Below, in pieces: positions 19,577-29,700 of a stretch of 64,000 nt of DNA; position 1 is the stretch's first letter; every line of letters begins with the position of its first letter. The notes beneath the pieces were generated by a model. That model was not told the DNA's origin, searched no databases, and was given only the letters and a program-made list of their open reading frames with translations. Origin of the DNA: an uncultured Sphingomonadaceae bacterium (GTDB taxonomy: Bacteria; Pseudomonadota; Alphaproteobacteria; Sphingomonadales; Sphingomonadaceae); the NCBI GenBank assembly GCA_947503245.1, contig CANNCV010000001.1, positions 1,965,890-2,029,889 of the forward strand, given 5' to 3'. The position numbers and the translations under genes were made by a program.

Positions 19577-20164
19577 ATGCCAAAACTGATTTTGTTCAAT
19601 AAGCCTTATGGCGTGCTGTCGCAGTTCACCGATCGCAAAAACCCAAGCCCTCGTGCAACCTTATCGGACTATATCACTATCCCTAATGTATATCCTGCTG
19701 GCCGCTTGGACCGTGATAGCGAAGGGCTGTTGCTTTTGACATCTGATGGCAAGCTACAGGCGCGGATTTCTGACCCCAAATTCAAAATGCCCAAAACTTA
19801 TCTTGTCCAAGTAGAAGGCGAGCCTGATGACACGGCTTTATCTGCCTTGAGACGCGGCGTTAGCCTCAAGGATGGCCTGACCAGACCGGCACAGGTCAAA
19901 CCCATTGCCTCGCCAGACCTTTGGCCCCGCGATCCACCTGTGCGTTTTCGCCAAACTGTGCCGGACAGCTGGATAGAATTGACAATCCATGAGGGCAAAA
20001 ACCGCCAAGTCCGCCGCATGACAGCCGCCATAGGCTATCCAACATTGCGTTTAATACGCTGGAGCATAGGGCCATGGACACTCAAAGATGTGCCGCAAGG
20101 CCAATGGTCCGAAATTGATGTTGGGTCAGGAAAGCGTCCGGCATTTACCGGAGGCAGTGAATAA
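19577..20164 (+). CDS. rluE: RsuA/RluE-family rRNA pseudouridine synthase
   Basis: A 195-residue single-domain pseudouridine synthase with no S4 domain, beginning directly at LILFNKPYGVLSQF as RluE does. The catalytic aspartate is Asp45 in AGRLDRDSEGLLLLTSDG, and the KTYLVQVEG and GKNRQVRRM motifs are in place. RluE modifies U2457 in 23S rRNA in E. coli; that site is assumed from the family. AAGGA precedes the ATG. It is divergent from roxA, another ribosome-modifying gene, with about 100 bases between them. Confidence 0.88.
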   Translation: MPKLILFNKPYGVLSQFTDRKNPSPRATLSDYITIPNVYPAGRLDRDSEGLLLLTSDGKLQARISDPKFKMPKTYLVQVEGEPDDTALSALRRGVSLKDGLTRPAQVKPIASPDLWPRDPPVRFRQTVPDSWIELTIHEGKNRQVRRMTAAIGYPTLRLIRWSIGPWTLKDVPQGQWSEIDVGSGKRPAFTGGSE

Positions 20165-20220
20165 TAATAAAGCTGGAAACATTACAGTATCGCTTTTGGG
20201 CGAAACTATCCATTCATAAC

Positions 20221-21666
20221 TTATCTTGCAATCGGCCGGGTGGCCTCTGCCGCCAGTATAGCTTGGACTCCACTGTCAATTCCGCGCGCATAGTCCGAGA
20301 AAAGAAGAGGAGCGGGCATGTCAATTTCAACAGAGCCTACAGCTACTCCGAAAAGAGAATTGATCCAGAAACATCGTGACCAGTCATTGCACCCATTTTC
20401 CCAATCGTGATATCCGGTCGACGCAAAAAGGCGAATGCCAGAATTTGGCAGGGTCATTGCAGTGCCGCCGCCTTCTGCCCAGAATTGAAGGCCATCGCCC
20501 ATTTCTTCGCCAATGAAAACGGCCCGATCGCCTGCTCCGTGCATTGCGAAATAGGCTGTCACAATGCCTGCCGAAAAAGTGTCGCCATCTGCAAGTATAT
20601 AAACTCGGCCGTCGGGTTTTACCAAATCACCAATCTCACGGACTATCGACATAACGGACGTATAGTCTCCGCCTTCATTTGCTCTAAGATCAAGCACGAG
20701 ATAGTTCACTGGGTCGTTTCGAAGGATTTGCGCTTGTTCATCAAGCCAATCGGGAAGAGGGGTTAGATCATCACCGATTACATTGCGCATGCGCCAATAC
20801 ATTCCGCCATGCTCAAGGTTATCACTCCAGAGCACCTTATCTGGATGTCGAGCAAACCAGGTGGACTCTATTATACCGGGGTCGAGAAAACGCCAGTCAT
20901 GGCCGCTATCAGTCTCGCTTTTATACGTCTTGGCCAATGCATAGCGCGCAGGAAAGGTAAAACGTGTAGCCTCTTTTTCTACCTCAAGTAATTGCGTAAA
21001 GGTCTCGCCATCTAACCCGACAAGTTCCATCGAAACGGCATCGGGTTGGTCGATAAGGCCGGCTGCATGCAGTGATGCCGGTGCTGCGAAAAATAGCGCA
21101 GAGTTTTGGCGTAAAAATGCCTCATTGCCTCCAAAATAACGATCCATTTTTGGGAAGATTGCTTCCGGACGTTGCCCTTCATAGGTAACAACTCTGGCAC
21201 CAATTAGATCAGCATACTCTGCATGCGCACGCACAATGTGTAGGCCATCACCAAACCAGACAAACCGCACTGGGAGGCTGTTCAAGCGGTTCATTGTGCC
21301 GCTAATACTGACTCCAGAATGTCCATTTTCAGATACCGCCCCTGCCGCAGAGACGCCCATAATGAACTCAGCTTCAGAGAGCGTATCTGCCTTTGCTTCC
21401 AGACCATCGATCAACAGATTGAATTCTTTTAATTGGGCTGGCGAAAAGCTCAAATCAGCTTCTGGAAAACGGCGTAAGTAATCAAGATCTTGTCGGCGTG
21501 ATTCACTTATATCAGTTGGCTTGGAGTAACTCGCTTCAGGAATGTCTGGAGTAAAACGCCATATGAAAACACCAAAACCTATTCCAGCCAGTACCATGAA
21601 AAGAGCTATTATACCGAGACTGATCAATATAAATTTTTTGATGAGCCTACTCCCTCGTTTCAGCAT
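20221..21666 (-). CDS. Membrane-anchored S41-like peptidase or peptidase homologue
   Basis: A 481-residue protein starting with a basic stretch and one hydrophobic helix (about residues 5-32), so anchored with the rest in the periplasm. The C-terminal half has the S41 tail-specific protease fold pattern: NYLVLDLRANEGGD, then VYILADGDTFSAGIVTAYF, where the Ser of the TFSAG segment aligns with the catalytic serine. No clear PDZ domain is seen. I prefer the start at 21666; the frame is open to 21753. A true protease function is likely but not certain. It follows rluE convergently, with a 56-base gap. Confidence 0.65.
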   Translation of the reverse strand: MLKRGSRLIKKFILISLGIIALFMVLAGIGFGVFIWRFTPDIPEASYSKPTDISESRRQDLDYLRRFPEADLSFSPAQLKEFNLLIDGLEAKADTLSEAEFIMGVSAAGAVSENGHSGVSISGTMNRLNSLPVRFVWFGDGLHIVRAHAEYADLIGARVVTYEGQRPEAIFPKMDRYFGGNEAFLRQNSALFFAAPASLHAAGLIDQPDAVSMELVGLDGETFTQLLEVEKEATRFTFPARYALAKTYKSETDSGHDWRFLDPGIIESTWFARHPDKVLWSDNLEHGGMYWRMRNVIGDDLTPLPDWLDEQAQILRNDPVNYLVLDLRANEGGDYTSVMSIVREIGDLVKPDGRVYILADGDTFSAGIVTAYFAMHGAGDRAVFIGEEMGDGLQFWAEGGGTAMTLPNSGIRLFASTGYHDWENGCNDWSRCFWINSLFGVAVGSVEIDMPAPLLFSDYARGIDSGVQAILAAEATRPIAR

Positions 21667-21857
21667 ATGTTGGTCATATCGACAAACTAACGAAAGGTTG
21701 GCTACCCGCAAGCTTAATCTGAGTTCCCTATCTATCGGAAGCAGTTCAAACAATCCGATCTATTTTTGAGAGACTCCATAGAGGCTCAAATACATTATTG
21801 CCGAAATCAGTTCATTTTAGATAACCAGGCAGAATTACTGATTATGATGATCTAACA

Positions 21858-23150
21858 TTACTCGACAAAAGCCGGCAAAATCCTCTCAGCTGCTATCTGC
21901 AAAGTCTTGCCACCACTGCCTCTATGGCTGCCAGTGGCGACAATTATCAGATCAAGTTCCTTGACCAGAATAATAAATTGACCGCTACCACCCTGAGCAG
22001 AATTGCTGAAATAGCTTTGGTCGCCAACTTGCAAATCGCCGCTCCACCAAAAATAGCCATAACCTTGCTGAGAGACATCTTTGCCACCGCCGAAGATGTC
22101 ATCGTCACCATTATAAAGGATCCTATTGGTTGCTTTGGCAATATATGCTTCTGGAATGAGTTGCTCGCCATTCCATTTACCTTTGTTCATGGCCAAGGTG
22201 CCAAATTTCAACATAGATCGCGATGTCATACTCGTCTTCCAACCTCCAGCTGGTAGACCGCCCAAGCCAAGCTGCCATTCATAAGAAGTTATGCCCAATT
22301 TGTTGAGCAACTCATCTTTGATAAAATCCTCTGCTGAACCGGGGACAACTGCTTCTATAACTTGCATCACCAAGGGTGTGCTATAGTTGCCATAAGCAAA
22401 ATCCCTCTGTGATTGCGGAGTTATAGGGTCGCTAAGTTCGAAAATGGCCTGAGCCAGTTTTTGCCCTTCATACTGATCTGGGTTTTTCTCAAATTCTTCT
22501 GCTTTTTCATCAGTGATGCGTATACCGGATCGCATGGTCATTGCTTGATGCAGGGTAACCCTTTCTGCGCCTTTGACGAATCTTTCAGGATCCAATTCGT
22601 TGAGAAAACTTATCACTGGCCTGTCCAGATCGGCCATTGTCAAATAGCCCATCTGGATTGCGCGGCCTAAAGCTAGGCTCGTATAGGTTTTCGTTGCTGA
22701 TGCTTGTGGGTGTGTCAGGTTAATTCTGCCTCGGGCATAATATGATTCAAACAGAAGCTTACCCTTATGCGCAACAAGCAAACTGTCGAAATCACCATGT
22801 AGGCCATCAGACATCTCCTGAGCCAGTTTAACAATCATGTCTTTATTGCCGCCATCGACGCCCAAAGCGCCCACCATGATTCCGTCTTTCCTGTCCTTTG
22901 GCACGGCACTGACAAAGGCTTTTTCGAGTATGGGCACCTCCCAAATCTTAACGAGATTACCATCTTCTTTCGGCCAAGCTGTTGATACATGATCCCAATC
23001 AGGATTGTCCCAGAACCCATGCGCGGCTTGAGCCGTACCGACCTCTGTTACTGCGTCATTATTCTTTTGAGCATGCAATACAGAGAAGCTGCCAAAGCCG
23101 CTAAGCAAAGTGATAGCAATCAAATTCCTGAAATTCAGTTTTATGGACAT
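21858..23150 (-). CDS. Secreted serine hydrolase, class C beta-lactamase-like
   Basis: A 430-residue exported protein with a signal peptide ending at about HAQ (residues 26-28). It has the SxxK catalytic tetrad Ser151-Ala-Thr-Lys154 and the YxN motif Tyr253-Gly-Asn255 of class C beta-lactamases, penicillin-binding DD-peptidases and related esterases. The third, K-T/S-G-like box is replaced by an HRGSGGK segment near the end. AGGAG sits 8 bases before the ATG at 23150; a start six codons upstream lacks one. Possible substrates are beta-lactams, esters or peptidoglycan peptides. It lies 82 bases downstream of an esterase gene and near a BlaI/BlaR1 pair. Confidence 0.8.
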   Translation of the reverse strand: MSIKLNFRNLIAITLLSGFGSFSVLHAQKNNDAVTEVGTAQAAHGFWDNPDWDHVSTAWPKEDGNLVKIWEVPILEKAFVSAVPKDRKDGIMVGALGVDGGNKDMIVKLAQEMSDGLHGDFDSLLVAHKGKLLFESYYARGRINLTHPQASATKTYTSLALGRAIQMGYLTMADLDRPVISFLNELDPERFVKGAERVTLHQAMTMRSGIRITDEKAEEFEKNPDQYEGQKLAQAIFELSDPITPQSQRDFAYGNYSTPLVMQVIEAVVPGSAEDFIKDELLNKLGITSYEWQLGLGGLPAGGWKTSMTSRSMLKFGTLAMNKGKWNGEQLIPEAYIAKATNRILYNGDDDIFGGGKDVSQQGYGYFWWSGDLQVGDQSYFSNSAQGGSGQFIILVKELDLIIVATGSHRGSGGKTLQIAAERILPAFVE

Positions 23151-23232
23151 GCGAATTCTCCTGATCATAAACAGTCTTGCATGGATAAAATGGTGCCGAC
23201 CAACCTTTTAGGAATACGACGGTAAGGGTACT

Positions 23233-24069
23233 TCAGGGGCTAGATGCCGAACCATTGGCAAAATATAGCTGCAGCGCTTTGGCTATAGATATTGCACTGC
23301 TGCTCGTATGATTAGCGCCATTATGAACTTCATGATGTAGTGCTACACCCTCAGGCAGATACTGTTTCATCAATGCTGCCAATCTATGGTAATCTGACAC
23401 GCGGTCTTGTCGTTCTTCGTTCTCACCCGCACTAAGGTAAATAAATGCAGGAAAGTTCAGGTCCTGCCCGAAGGTCAGTTTAAGTTTGTCAAAGGTGTCC
23501 TTGCTCCACCTCTCGTTTTCACCAAATGATGGGCTGGTTATAAAATAAGCATCAAATAAACCAGGTGATTGGCTCAACGCATATGTTACAAACTGTCCTC
23601 CCCATGAATGTCCGGCAAAAATGGTATCACCATTCGTGTTGAACCGGCTATCTACATAAGGAATAAGTTCATTCTCAATATAGGCTAAGAGTTTGTCACC
23701 ATTACCAAATATCTGTTCACCATCGCGATCTACACTAAAATAATGCGGAAGAAAATCTGGTCCACGGCTCATATTTTTGAGGCCAATGACGATCACTTCC
23801 GGCATGATTTCTCCCCAGTGATAAAAGCCTGCTATTTCTGCAGTCATTTTATCTGCCGCACCTGCATCCAGCATGTAGATAACAGGATATCCATCCTCAC
23901 GGTCCGGATCATAGTTCTCCGGCAGGTGGACAATAATTTCCCTAGAATCCTGCGTATATTTAGATTGGAAACTGAGTGTTTGTTGTGCGATGGCTTGAGG
24001 AGTGGAAACAATTACAAATGCGATGGTGAATAAAGCTATTTTTAACGCATATAAATCAATCCTAAGCAT
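23233..24069 (-). CDS. Secreted alpha/beta-hydrolase (putative esterase, IroE-like family)
   Basis: A 278-residue protein with a signal peptide (residues 1-29, ending AIAQQ). The alpha/beta-hydrolase nucleophile elbow is GHSWGG with Ser155. The YPVIYMLDAG segment, the ENELIPYVDSRF helix and a late His in the HNGANHTSS segment match the esterase D/IroE-like (PF00756) family, which includes enterochelin-type esterases. GAGGAG precedes the ATG. Substrate is unknown. It lies in the same direction and tight spacing as the beta-lactamase-like gene and the M56 gene, so the group may be transcribed together. Confidence 0.8.
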   Translation of the reverse strand: MLRIDLYALKIALFTIAFVIVSTPQAIAQQTLSFQSKYTQDSREIIVHLPENYDPDREDGYPVIYMLDAGAADKMTAEIAGFYHWGEIMPEVIVIGLKNMSRGPDFLPHYFSVDRDGEQIFGNGDKLLAYIENELIPYVDSRFNTNGDTIFAGHSWGGQFVTYALSQSPGLFDAYFITSPSFGENERWSKDTFDKLKLTFGQDLNFPAFIYLSAGENEERQDRVSDYHRLAALMKQYLPEGVALHHEVHNGANHTSSSAISIAKALQLYFANGSASSP

Positions 24070-24143
24070 TACAAATTCTCCTCACTTTATCAAATATTTT
24101 TATATGCGGGTGCTATTCTCTTAAAATATTGTATAGAAGTTTT

Positions 24144-25436
24144 TTATTCTAAGAATTTGTCTAGCTGCCGCTTTAGTTCATCGTTATTATCTGCTGATGC
24201 GGTGAAGTGCAGTTTTACCACAGCATTTTTGACTTCAAACTCCTGCGGTTCGGCAACCCATTGGGTAATAGCTGCTTTCGCCTTGGCTTCAAAACATGCA
24301 TGCGTGGATTTTAGCACCTCTGGATTATATGTACTGCCGTCTTTGCGGACATTATGCTTCAAAATAACCAATCCCAGTTTCACTGAATGTTGCGGTAAGG
24401 TCTTTCCGTTAACCGTGGACGTCGTTTGCTCATATTTGACATCATCTATTGTCAGGCCTGGGCAACTTGCAGGCAATTTTGGTGAGAACTGCCTTACATA
24501 TTCAATGGGCTGCGGATCTGCATTTAACACTTCTACTGTAGCCAATGCCGATGAGTTGACCAAACCCATCAAACCAGCCCCTAAGGTAGATAAGAATAAT
24601 GCCGATCGCCAACGTTGTTTTGGGGGATTTGAATCGCGCTCAATAATACCCGCCAACCGGATTTTAGCATTTCTATACCCCTCAGAAACAAGATGCGCTG
24701 TTGGGCAGGGTAAGGCATCTCTTCTAGCACCTTGGTCATCCGATCGCAGAACATTTAGCAAAAGAGCAGCATAACCCTTGCGCTCCGAAATGCTTAGTCC
24801 TTGGGTCGCCGCACTGTCTGCGCGCAGCTCAATTGCCAAACGCCATTGACGCACCAGATAAGAAATCGCCGGGTTGAACAGCATTATATCACGCAAGAGC
24901 AGGAACAATAAAGTAAGCTCTGCGTCATTGTTTCTCAGATGCTCGCGTTCATGTGCAATCAACGTATCGTGCATTTCCAGCTCTGCTGGAATTACAATCG
25001 CTCTGCGCGGCCAAGAAAGCGTCAAGGGCGGTATTTTGGATGCTGTTGTAAAAATATCAGGCTCAGTGCTCGGACTTAACGACAAACTCTGCAAACGTGC
25101 CCATGACCACAAGGTGCGGCATGCCAAAAGGCTGGCCAAACCTATATATATCGTCAAATATCCAAATGGCATCGGGTCCACCGCAGCGCCAATACTGCTT
25201 TGATTGGAAAAAACTCCCAGATCATTGATCTTGGGAAGAACCAATGCTTCATCAAATGGGATTGCGCTGAGCACGCCTGGAACAATGCTCATCAAAATCA
25301 GCCAAAGCCAGACATTTGCAGCCGGAAAGCTGGTTCCAACTTTTCCTTTGCCGTCGCGCTGCAAAACCCACGCGCAACCAGCAATGACCATACTCCAGAT
25401 ATGGATAATGATGAGAGCCTTAAGCATCATCGTCAT
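24144..25436 (-). CDS. BlaR1-like M56 family membrane metallopeptidase with TonB-like C-terminus
   Basis: A membrane sensor-protease of about 430 residues. Several N-terminal transmembrane segments surround the zinc motif HEREH (about residues 162-166), followed by a helix and a C-terminal periplasmic domain. That domain (about the last 130 residues) looks like the TonB C-terminal fold in place of a penicillin-binding sensor: it has a GxVxxxxVxxSTHxCFExxAKAAIxQW pattern. M56 proteins cleave the partner BlaI repressor. The start overlaps the end of the BlaI gene by 17 bases, indicating a coupled operon. The nature of the inducer is unknown. Confidence 0.8.
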   Translation of the reverse strand: MTMMLKALIIIHIWSMVIAGCAWVLQRDGKGKVGTSFPAANVWLWLILMSIVPGVLSAIPFDEALVLPKINDLGVFSNQSSIGAAVDPMPFGYLTIYIGLASLLACRTLWSWARLQSLSLSPSTEPDIFTTASKIPPLTLSWPRRAIVIPAELEMHDTLIAHEREHLRNNDAELTLLFLLLRDIMLFNPAISYLVRQWRLAIELRADSAATQGLSISERKGYAALLLNVLRSDDQGARRDALPCPTAHLVSEGYRNAKIRLAGIIERDSNPPKQRWRSALFLSTLGAGLMGLVNSSALATVEVLNADPQPIEYVRQFSPKLPASCPGLTIDDVKYEQTTSTVNGKTLPQHSVKLGLVILKHNVRKDGSTYNPEVLKSTHACFEAKAKAAITQWVAEPQEFEVKNAVVKLHFTASADNNDELKRQLDKFLE

Positions 25437-25794
25437 CGCTTTCGTTGAGAAGGCGATCAAGCTCCATCCATTCGTCTTCGGACAACATTTTGCTGTCATG
25501 AAAGGCGGCTGTCGGAAGTGGCCCTTGCATTTCTAGCACTGTGCGGAAGAACTCGCGTACAACTCCTGACAATGTATGGGCCTTGCTGTCCACTGGAGTA
25601 TAAACGCGCACCCCGTGCTTGGTATCGGTGCGCAACAGCGATTTATCTGCCATACGAGAAAGCGTTGTACGCGTTGTTGAAAATGACCAATCCAGCTGAG
25701 GACCTACTTTTTCCTGAATCTCTCGCGCGGATAATGGCGCTTCAATCCAAAGTATTTTTAATATTGCGAGTTCAGATTTGCTAGGTTGTGTCAT
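25420..25794 (-). CDS. blaI: BlaI/MecI/CopY family transcriptional repressor
   Basis: A 124-residue winged-helix repressor. The N-terminal half matches BlaI (SELAILKILWIEAPLSAREIQE, then WSFSTTRTTLSRMADKSLL and RVYTPVD), and the C-terminal half is the dimerisation helix with an acidic end. I chose the start MTQPSKSEL at 25794 instead of the GTG-like extension to 25806. The likely partner is the M56 protease encoded directly downstream with overlap. A BlaI-type palindrome lies 17 bases upstream, consistent with autorepression. Confidence 0.88.
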   Translation of the reverse strand: MTQPSKSELAILKILWIEAPLSAREIQEKVGPQLDWSFSTTRTTLSRMADKSLLRTDTKHGVRVYTPVDSKAHTLSGVVREFFRTVLEMQGPLPTAAFHDSKMLSEDEWMELDRLLNESDDDDA

Positions 25795-25810
25795 AAATAG
25801 ACACATATGC

Positions 25811-25820
25811 TACACATGTA
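25811..25820 (-). promoter_or_regulatory. Probable BlaI operator
   Basis: TACACATGTA is a perfect 10-base palindrome of the TACA-N2-TGTA form recognised by BlaI/MecI repressors, located just upstream of the blaI start. Binding here would autoregulate the blaI-M56 operon. No second copy was seen upstream of the hydrolase genes. Confidence 0.6.
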
Positions 25821-26033
25821 ACACGAGTCAAGAGCATATATTTACGAGATATTCAAAAGGGTCTTTGGCGTTATAGCGCCCCCTTAGCACGCTTTGCCAA
25901 GGCATAAATGGAGCTAACCGCCATCTCATACCGTATTATCAGGTGCGTATTAGGTGCAGCATTAGCCAGAACGCATTCATCAAGTTAAACCAGAAGCGTC
26001 TTTTATGTTATCTGAAGCTTCGAAAACGCAACC

Positions 26034-26510
26034 CTAATTCTTTGGCAAACCATCTGCGCCGATCTCTTCATAAAGATATAAAATAGCGACTAGCTTGACT
26101 ATCCTACCATCATTCAATTTTGCTTCTATTTTCCACACGTTTGATGGGTTTTCAGTAAGTATCTCAAAAGAAACATCGTGCTCGGAACACGGGTCCCCAG
26201 CAAACCGGATGATACCCGTCTGATAGAGATAGCGATACGCTTTAGGCTTGATAGCTGCCTTAAATTCTTGGAGGGCTTCAATACCTTCGTTGCGAAAGCC
26301 CAAATAGTGATCATCACTCCATTGCCCGGATATCGATAGCTCCGGATCAATATTGGAGTTTGTAGCAATTGATCTTGCTGTAAATCTGAAAAGCACATCG
26401 CGCAGATCATCTGGCGCGTTAAACGCAATTGGGCATATGTTATTACTCTCTTGAGCAAAAACTGAAGGAGAAGTGCACAGCGCAATAAGTGCCAAAAAGA
26501 ATTTGTTCAT
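26034..26510 (-). CDS. Secreted protein of unknown function
   Basis: A 158-residue protein with a signal peptide (MNKFFLALIALCTSPSVFAQ, cleavage at about residue 20). GGAGG stands 9 bases before this ATG, so I prefer it to an upstream start at 26597. The mature protein has two cysteines and a C-terminal region (VWKIEAKLNDGRIVKLVAILYLYEE) with a strand pattern that faintly resembles TonB-C-like folds. I do not recognise the family. Confidence 0.55.
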   Translation of the reverse strand: MNKFFLALIALCTSPSVFAQESNNICPIAFNAPDDLRDVLFRFTARSIATNSNIDPELSISGQWSDDHYLGFRNEGIEALQEFKAAIKPKAYRYLYQTGIIRFAGDPCSEHDVSFEILTENPSNVWKIEAKLNDGRIVKLVAILYLYEEIGADGLPKN

Positions 26511-26787
26511 AGCTTGCAACCTCCAATAGTAACTTGAAATATACCAATAGAATGATCTGGCAGATAATTCCATGAGATTGCCTAAACAGATGGTCATCTA
26601 CTGATTTCCGGGCACCAAAACTTCTATGAACTATGCAAATTCAATCTTACATATATAGTCAGGTTTACATATGGTTATGATCTGATCTAAAGAATATATG
26701 GTTGCAAAACCGAAATGGTAAAGAGGGCGCCATTAAACGATTTTGACCTTGTCATGTTATGATGCCCAGAGGTTTGGAAGCGTGGGC

Positions 26788-29700
26788 ATGCATATAACCA
26801 GATGGAAAACAGCTATATTGGCTCTAGTCTGTTTTGCCGGCTTAGTTGCGGCTAGCGACGTTCAATCGCAAGAACCTTCAACTAGACCAGAGGCATTAGC
26901 GGAGGTTATATCCTATGGCGAAATGCGTGAGCTCATCGATCAAGCTGAGCCCATTTTCCATTCTGGGAACATAGACAAGGCTAAGCAGATCATATTGCGG
27001 CTTGCTAGTCAGGAAGGTGAGGCGAGTGTTCTGTACGCTCTGAAGCGATTGCGCTATATAGACCGCAATCTGGCAGAAGTTGAGAGGAATCCCCGACAAC
27101 GTGCTTTTGCGCTATTTTTGTTCGAAACGCTCAAAAATCATCCCGTTGGTAAGACCCCGCCCTTTGTCATTATAACCAATGCCGCGAGCCGGGCATGTAG
27201 CAAACCGCTGGATAAGGACTGTCTGCGCGAGACTTCTCTTGCTGGCGTAAATGCCGCTGGTGGTATTCCCGACGCTCCACCCGGTAGAGAGTTTCAACGG
27301 GCACTTGCTTGGCTTGCGCGTTCGCTTCTATTTGATGAGAAGTTTGATGAGGTAGCGCGATTAACTCCTCTAATCGAACAAAGTGCAATTGAACGCCAAT
27401 GGTATCGCAACACGTTGAATGATCGCATGGAACCCGCATTTCATGCTGGTGACAAAGAAACCGCAAGGCACATTTTGTTGCAGCTGGCAGAGCAACCCGG
27501 AATTTATACTGACGAACCCGACATTTCGCGCATCGGAAGTGTATTTTACGATCTTGATAAGGCCGGAGAGTTGGCACGGGGGATCGCTTTTGTCCGCTTC
27601 GCATTTGAAGAGTTGAAGAACCACGCTATATCCAGCTCTCCACAATTTGTGCAAATCACCAATCCACTTGCCAAATATTGCGGGGCTCGTGGTGACAAGA
27701 ATTGTCTTAGAGAAACGGCCGCACTCGGCATTAAGGCCATTGGGGGAGTACCAGCTGAAAAACCAGACGAGTTCTCCCACAGCCAAGCTCTTCTATATCA
27801 GGCAATTGCACTTGCGATGGATGGCCGACTTGAGGAGGTCGCCCCAATATTGCGCGTAAAAAGTTACGGCAATTTCGAGCGCGGTGAAGTCATGGCAAAC
27901 GATATCGCAACGCTAGTTTGGGATGGAACACTTTCGGCTACAATAAAGATAGATCTTCAAAAGACAGCTTTGCTGGAATTAGAGCGCGAACCACAGCAAG
28001 AAACCTGGTCTTCCGTGTGGCGGATTACCTCCAATATGGCCAGTGAATTGATAGGCTTGGGCCGGTTGTCAGAGGCGGAAATAGTCTTGCGCCAAAATTA
28101 TGACCTCGTGCTTCAGCACTTTGATTGGGATTCCGAAGGAGCCAGCAGTTCAGCGGAAGCATTGGCAGATATACTCGCAATGCAAGGGCGATGGGATGAG
28201 GCAAAAGTTTATTATGAGCGCAATTGGCAAGTAGCTCAGAGCTTCGGAGACTGGAGTATAGATCTTAGCACTGAACTTCGTGGTTGGGTGAGTGTTTTGA
28301 TCGAAACCGGCAGACTTGATGAAGCAGATCGCATTACCGATGAAGTATGGCGTAAGACGCAAGCGGCCGAAAAACTCGATGATTTTACGAAAATCCAATA
28401 TGCGGGATCCAGAGGACGGGTACTTTTAAGGCAGGGTCGCTTAGCAGAAGCCGAAACAGCATTCCGTAGCGCCTATGAACTCGCAGGGGATGCTTCGCTA
28501 CTTGGCGGCGCATTCCTTGCGGGCCAGCTTGCAGAAACAATTGAGCGGCAGTCGCGCCATGCTGAAGCAGAACCGTTGCGACGCAAAGCGATCGAGATTT
28601 CCTCTGATAATCTTCAGAAAGGAACATTTGGTGCAGGACGCATTGCCGCATGGATATCGCTGGCTGATAATCTCTCTATTCAAGGCAAACAAGACGATGC
28701 GAACGAATTCTATACCAAGGCTCTCACTTTGGCGCGCGCCCTTGAAGAACCTTCGCAACAAGCATTCGGTTCGGTATCACTCGCTTATGCGCAGCATCTA
28801 TTTAGGTTAGGCAATATGGATGAGGCTGCAGAATATGCCAATATCGCTCTGAATTCTAAAGCCCTTAGTCTCGATTTATTAGGAGCAGGCGCCGGTGAGA
28901 CAGCCTATCTCACCGCTCTTAATGGACAGCGCAGTGCTGCGATCCTTACTTTGGAAATCATGTCTGCCAAAAGCATAACGGACGCCGAGAACATTAGCAG
29001 AGTACTCAATGCTGCACAGCGCGCACAAGCTAGCAGTGCATCTTCCGCCTTGTCACAAAGAGCTGCAGAAACTCTGGCGGAGAAAGCAGGGGCCGGTGAA
29101 TTCGTCTTCCGTTGGCGGCTGGCGCAGCAAAATGTGTCTAACCTTGATCGCCAGAACAGCGCATTGACGGGTAATGGTGATGCATTAGGTGCTCGGCGAT
29201 TAGCGCTAAGCTCACAACGAGAGGAGGCTTTTGCGCTTTTGCAGAAAACTGAAGCAGAGCTGGAAGATCGGTTCCCAAGGTTTTTCGATCTTGCCCGTCC
29301 CGCACCTGCGACGCTTGAAGCTGTTCAGCGCTCACTGGGAGAAGATGAAGCATTAATTTTGCTTGTGCCGTCAGGAGATGAAAGAACACGCGCGGAATTT
29401 TCAGGTTTGGTAATAGCCCTTACACGCAGCGGTCATGCCATTGCACCTATTGCATTAGAGCCATATGATTTGGCCAGCCTTATTGACGACCTGCAACAAG
29501 GCTTAGCTCTACCGGGAAGCGGATACACACATCATCCGGACTTTTTAGCACCCAAGGTCATCTATTCCAGAGATAAAGCCCACATGCTCTACAACGCACT
29601 TTTTTCTGATCCGGCAATTAAGAAGATCATCTCAGAAAAGTCGCAATGGACTTTGGCTCCTCAGGACGGCCTTCTAGGTGTTTCCTATGCTGCACTGGTA

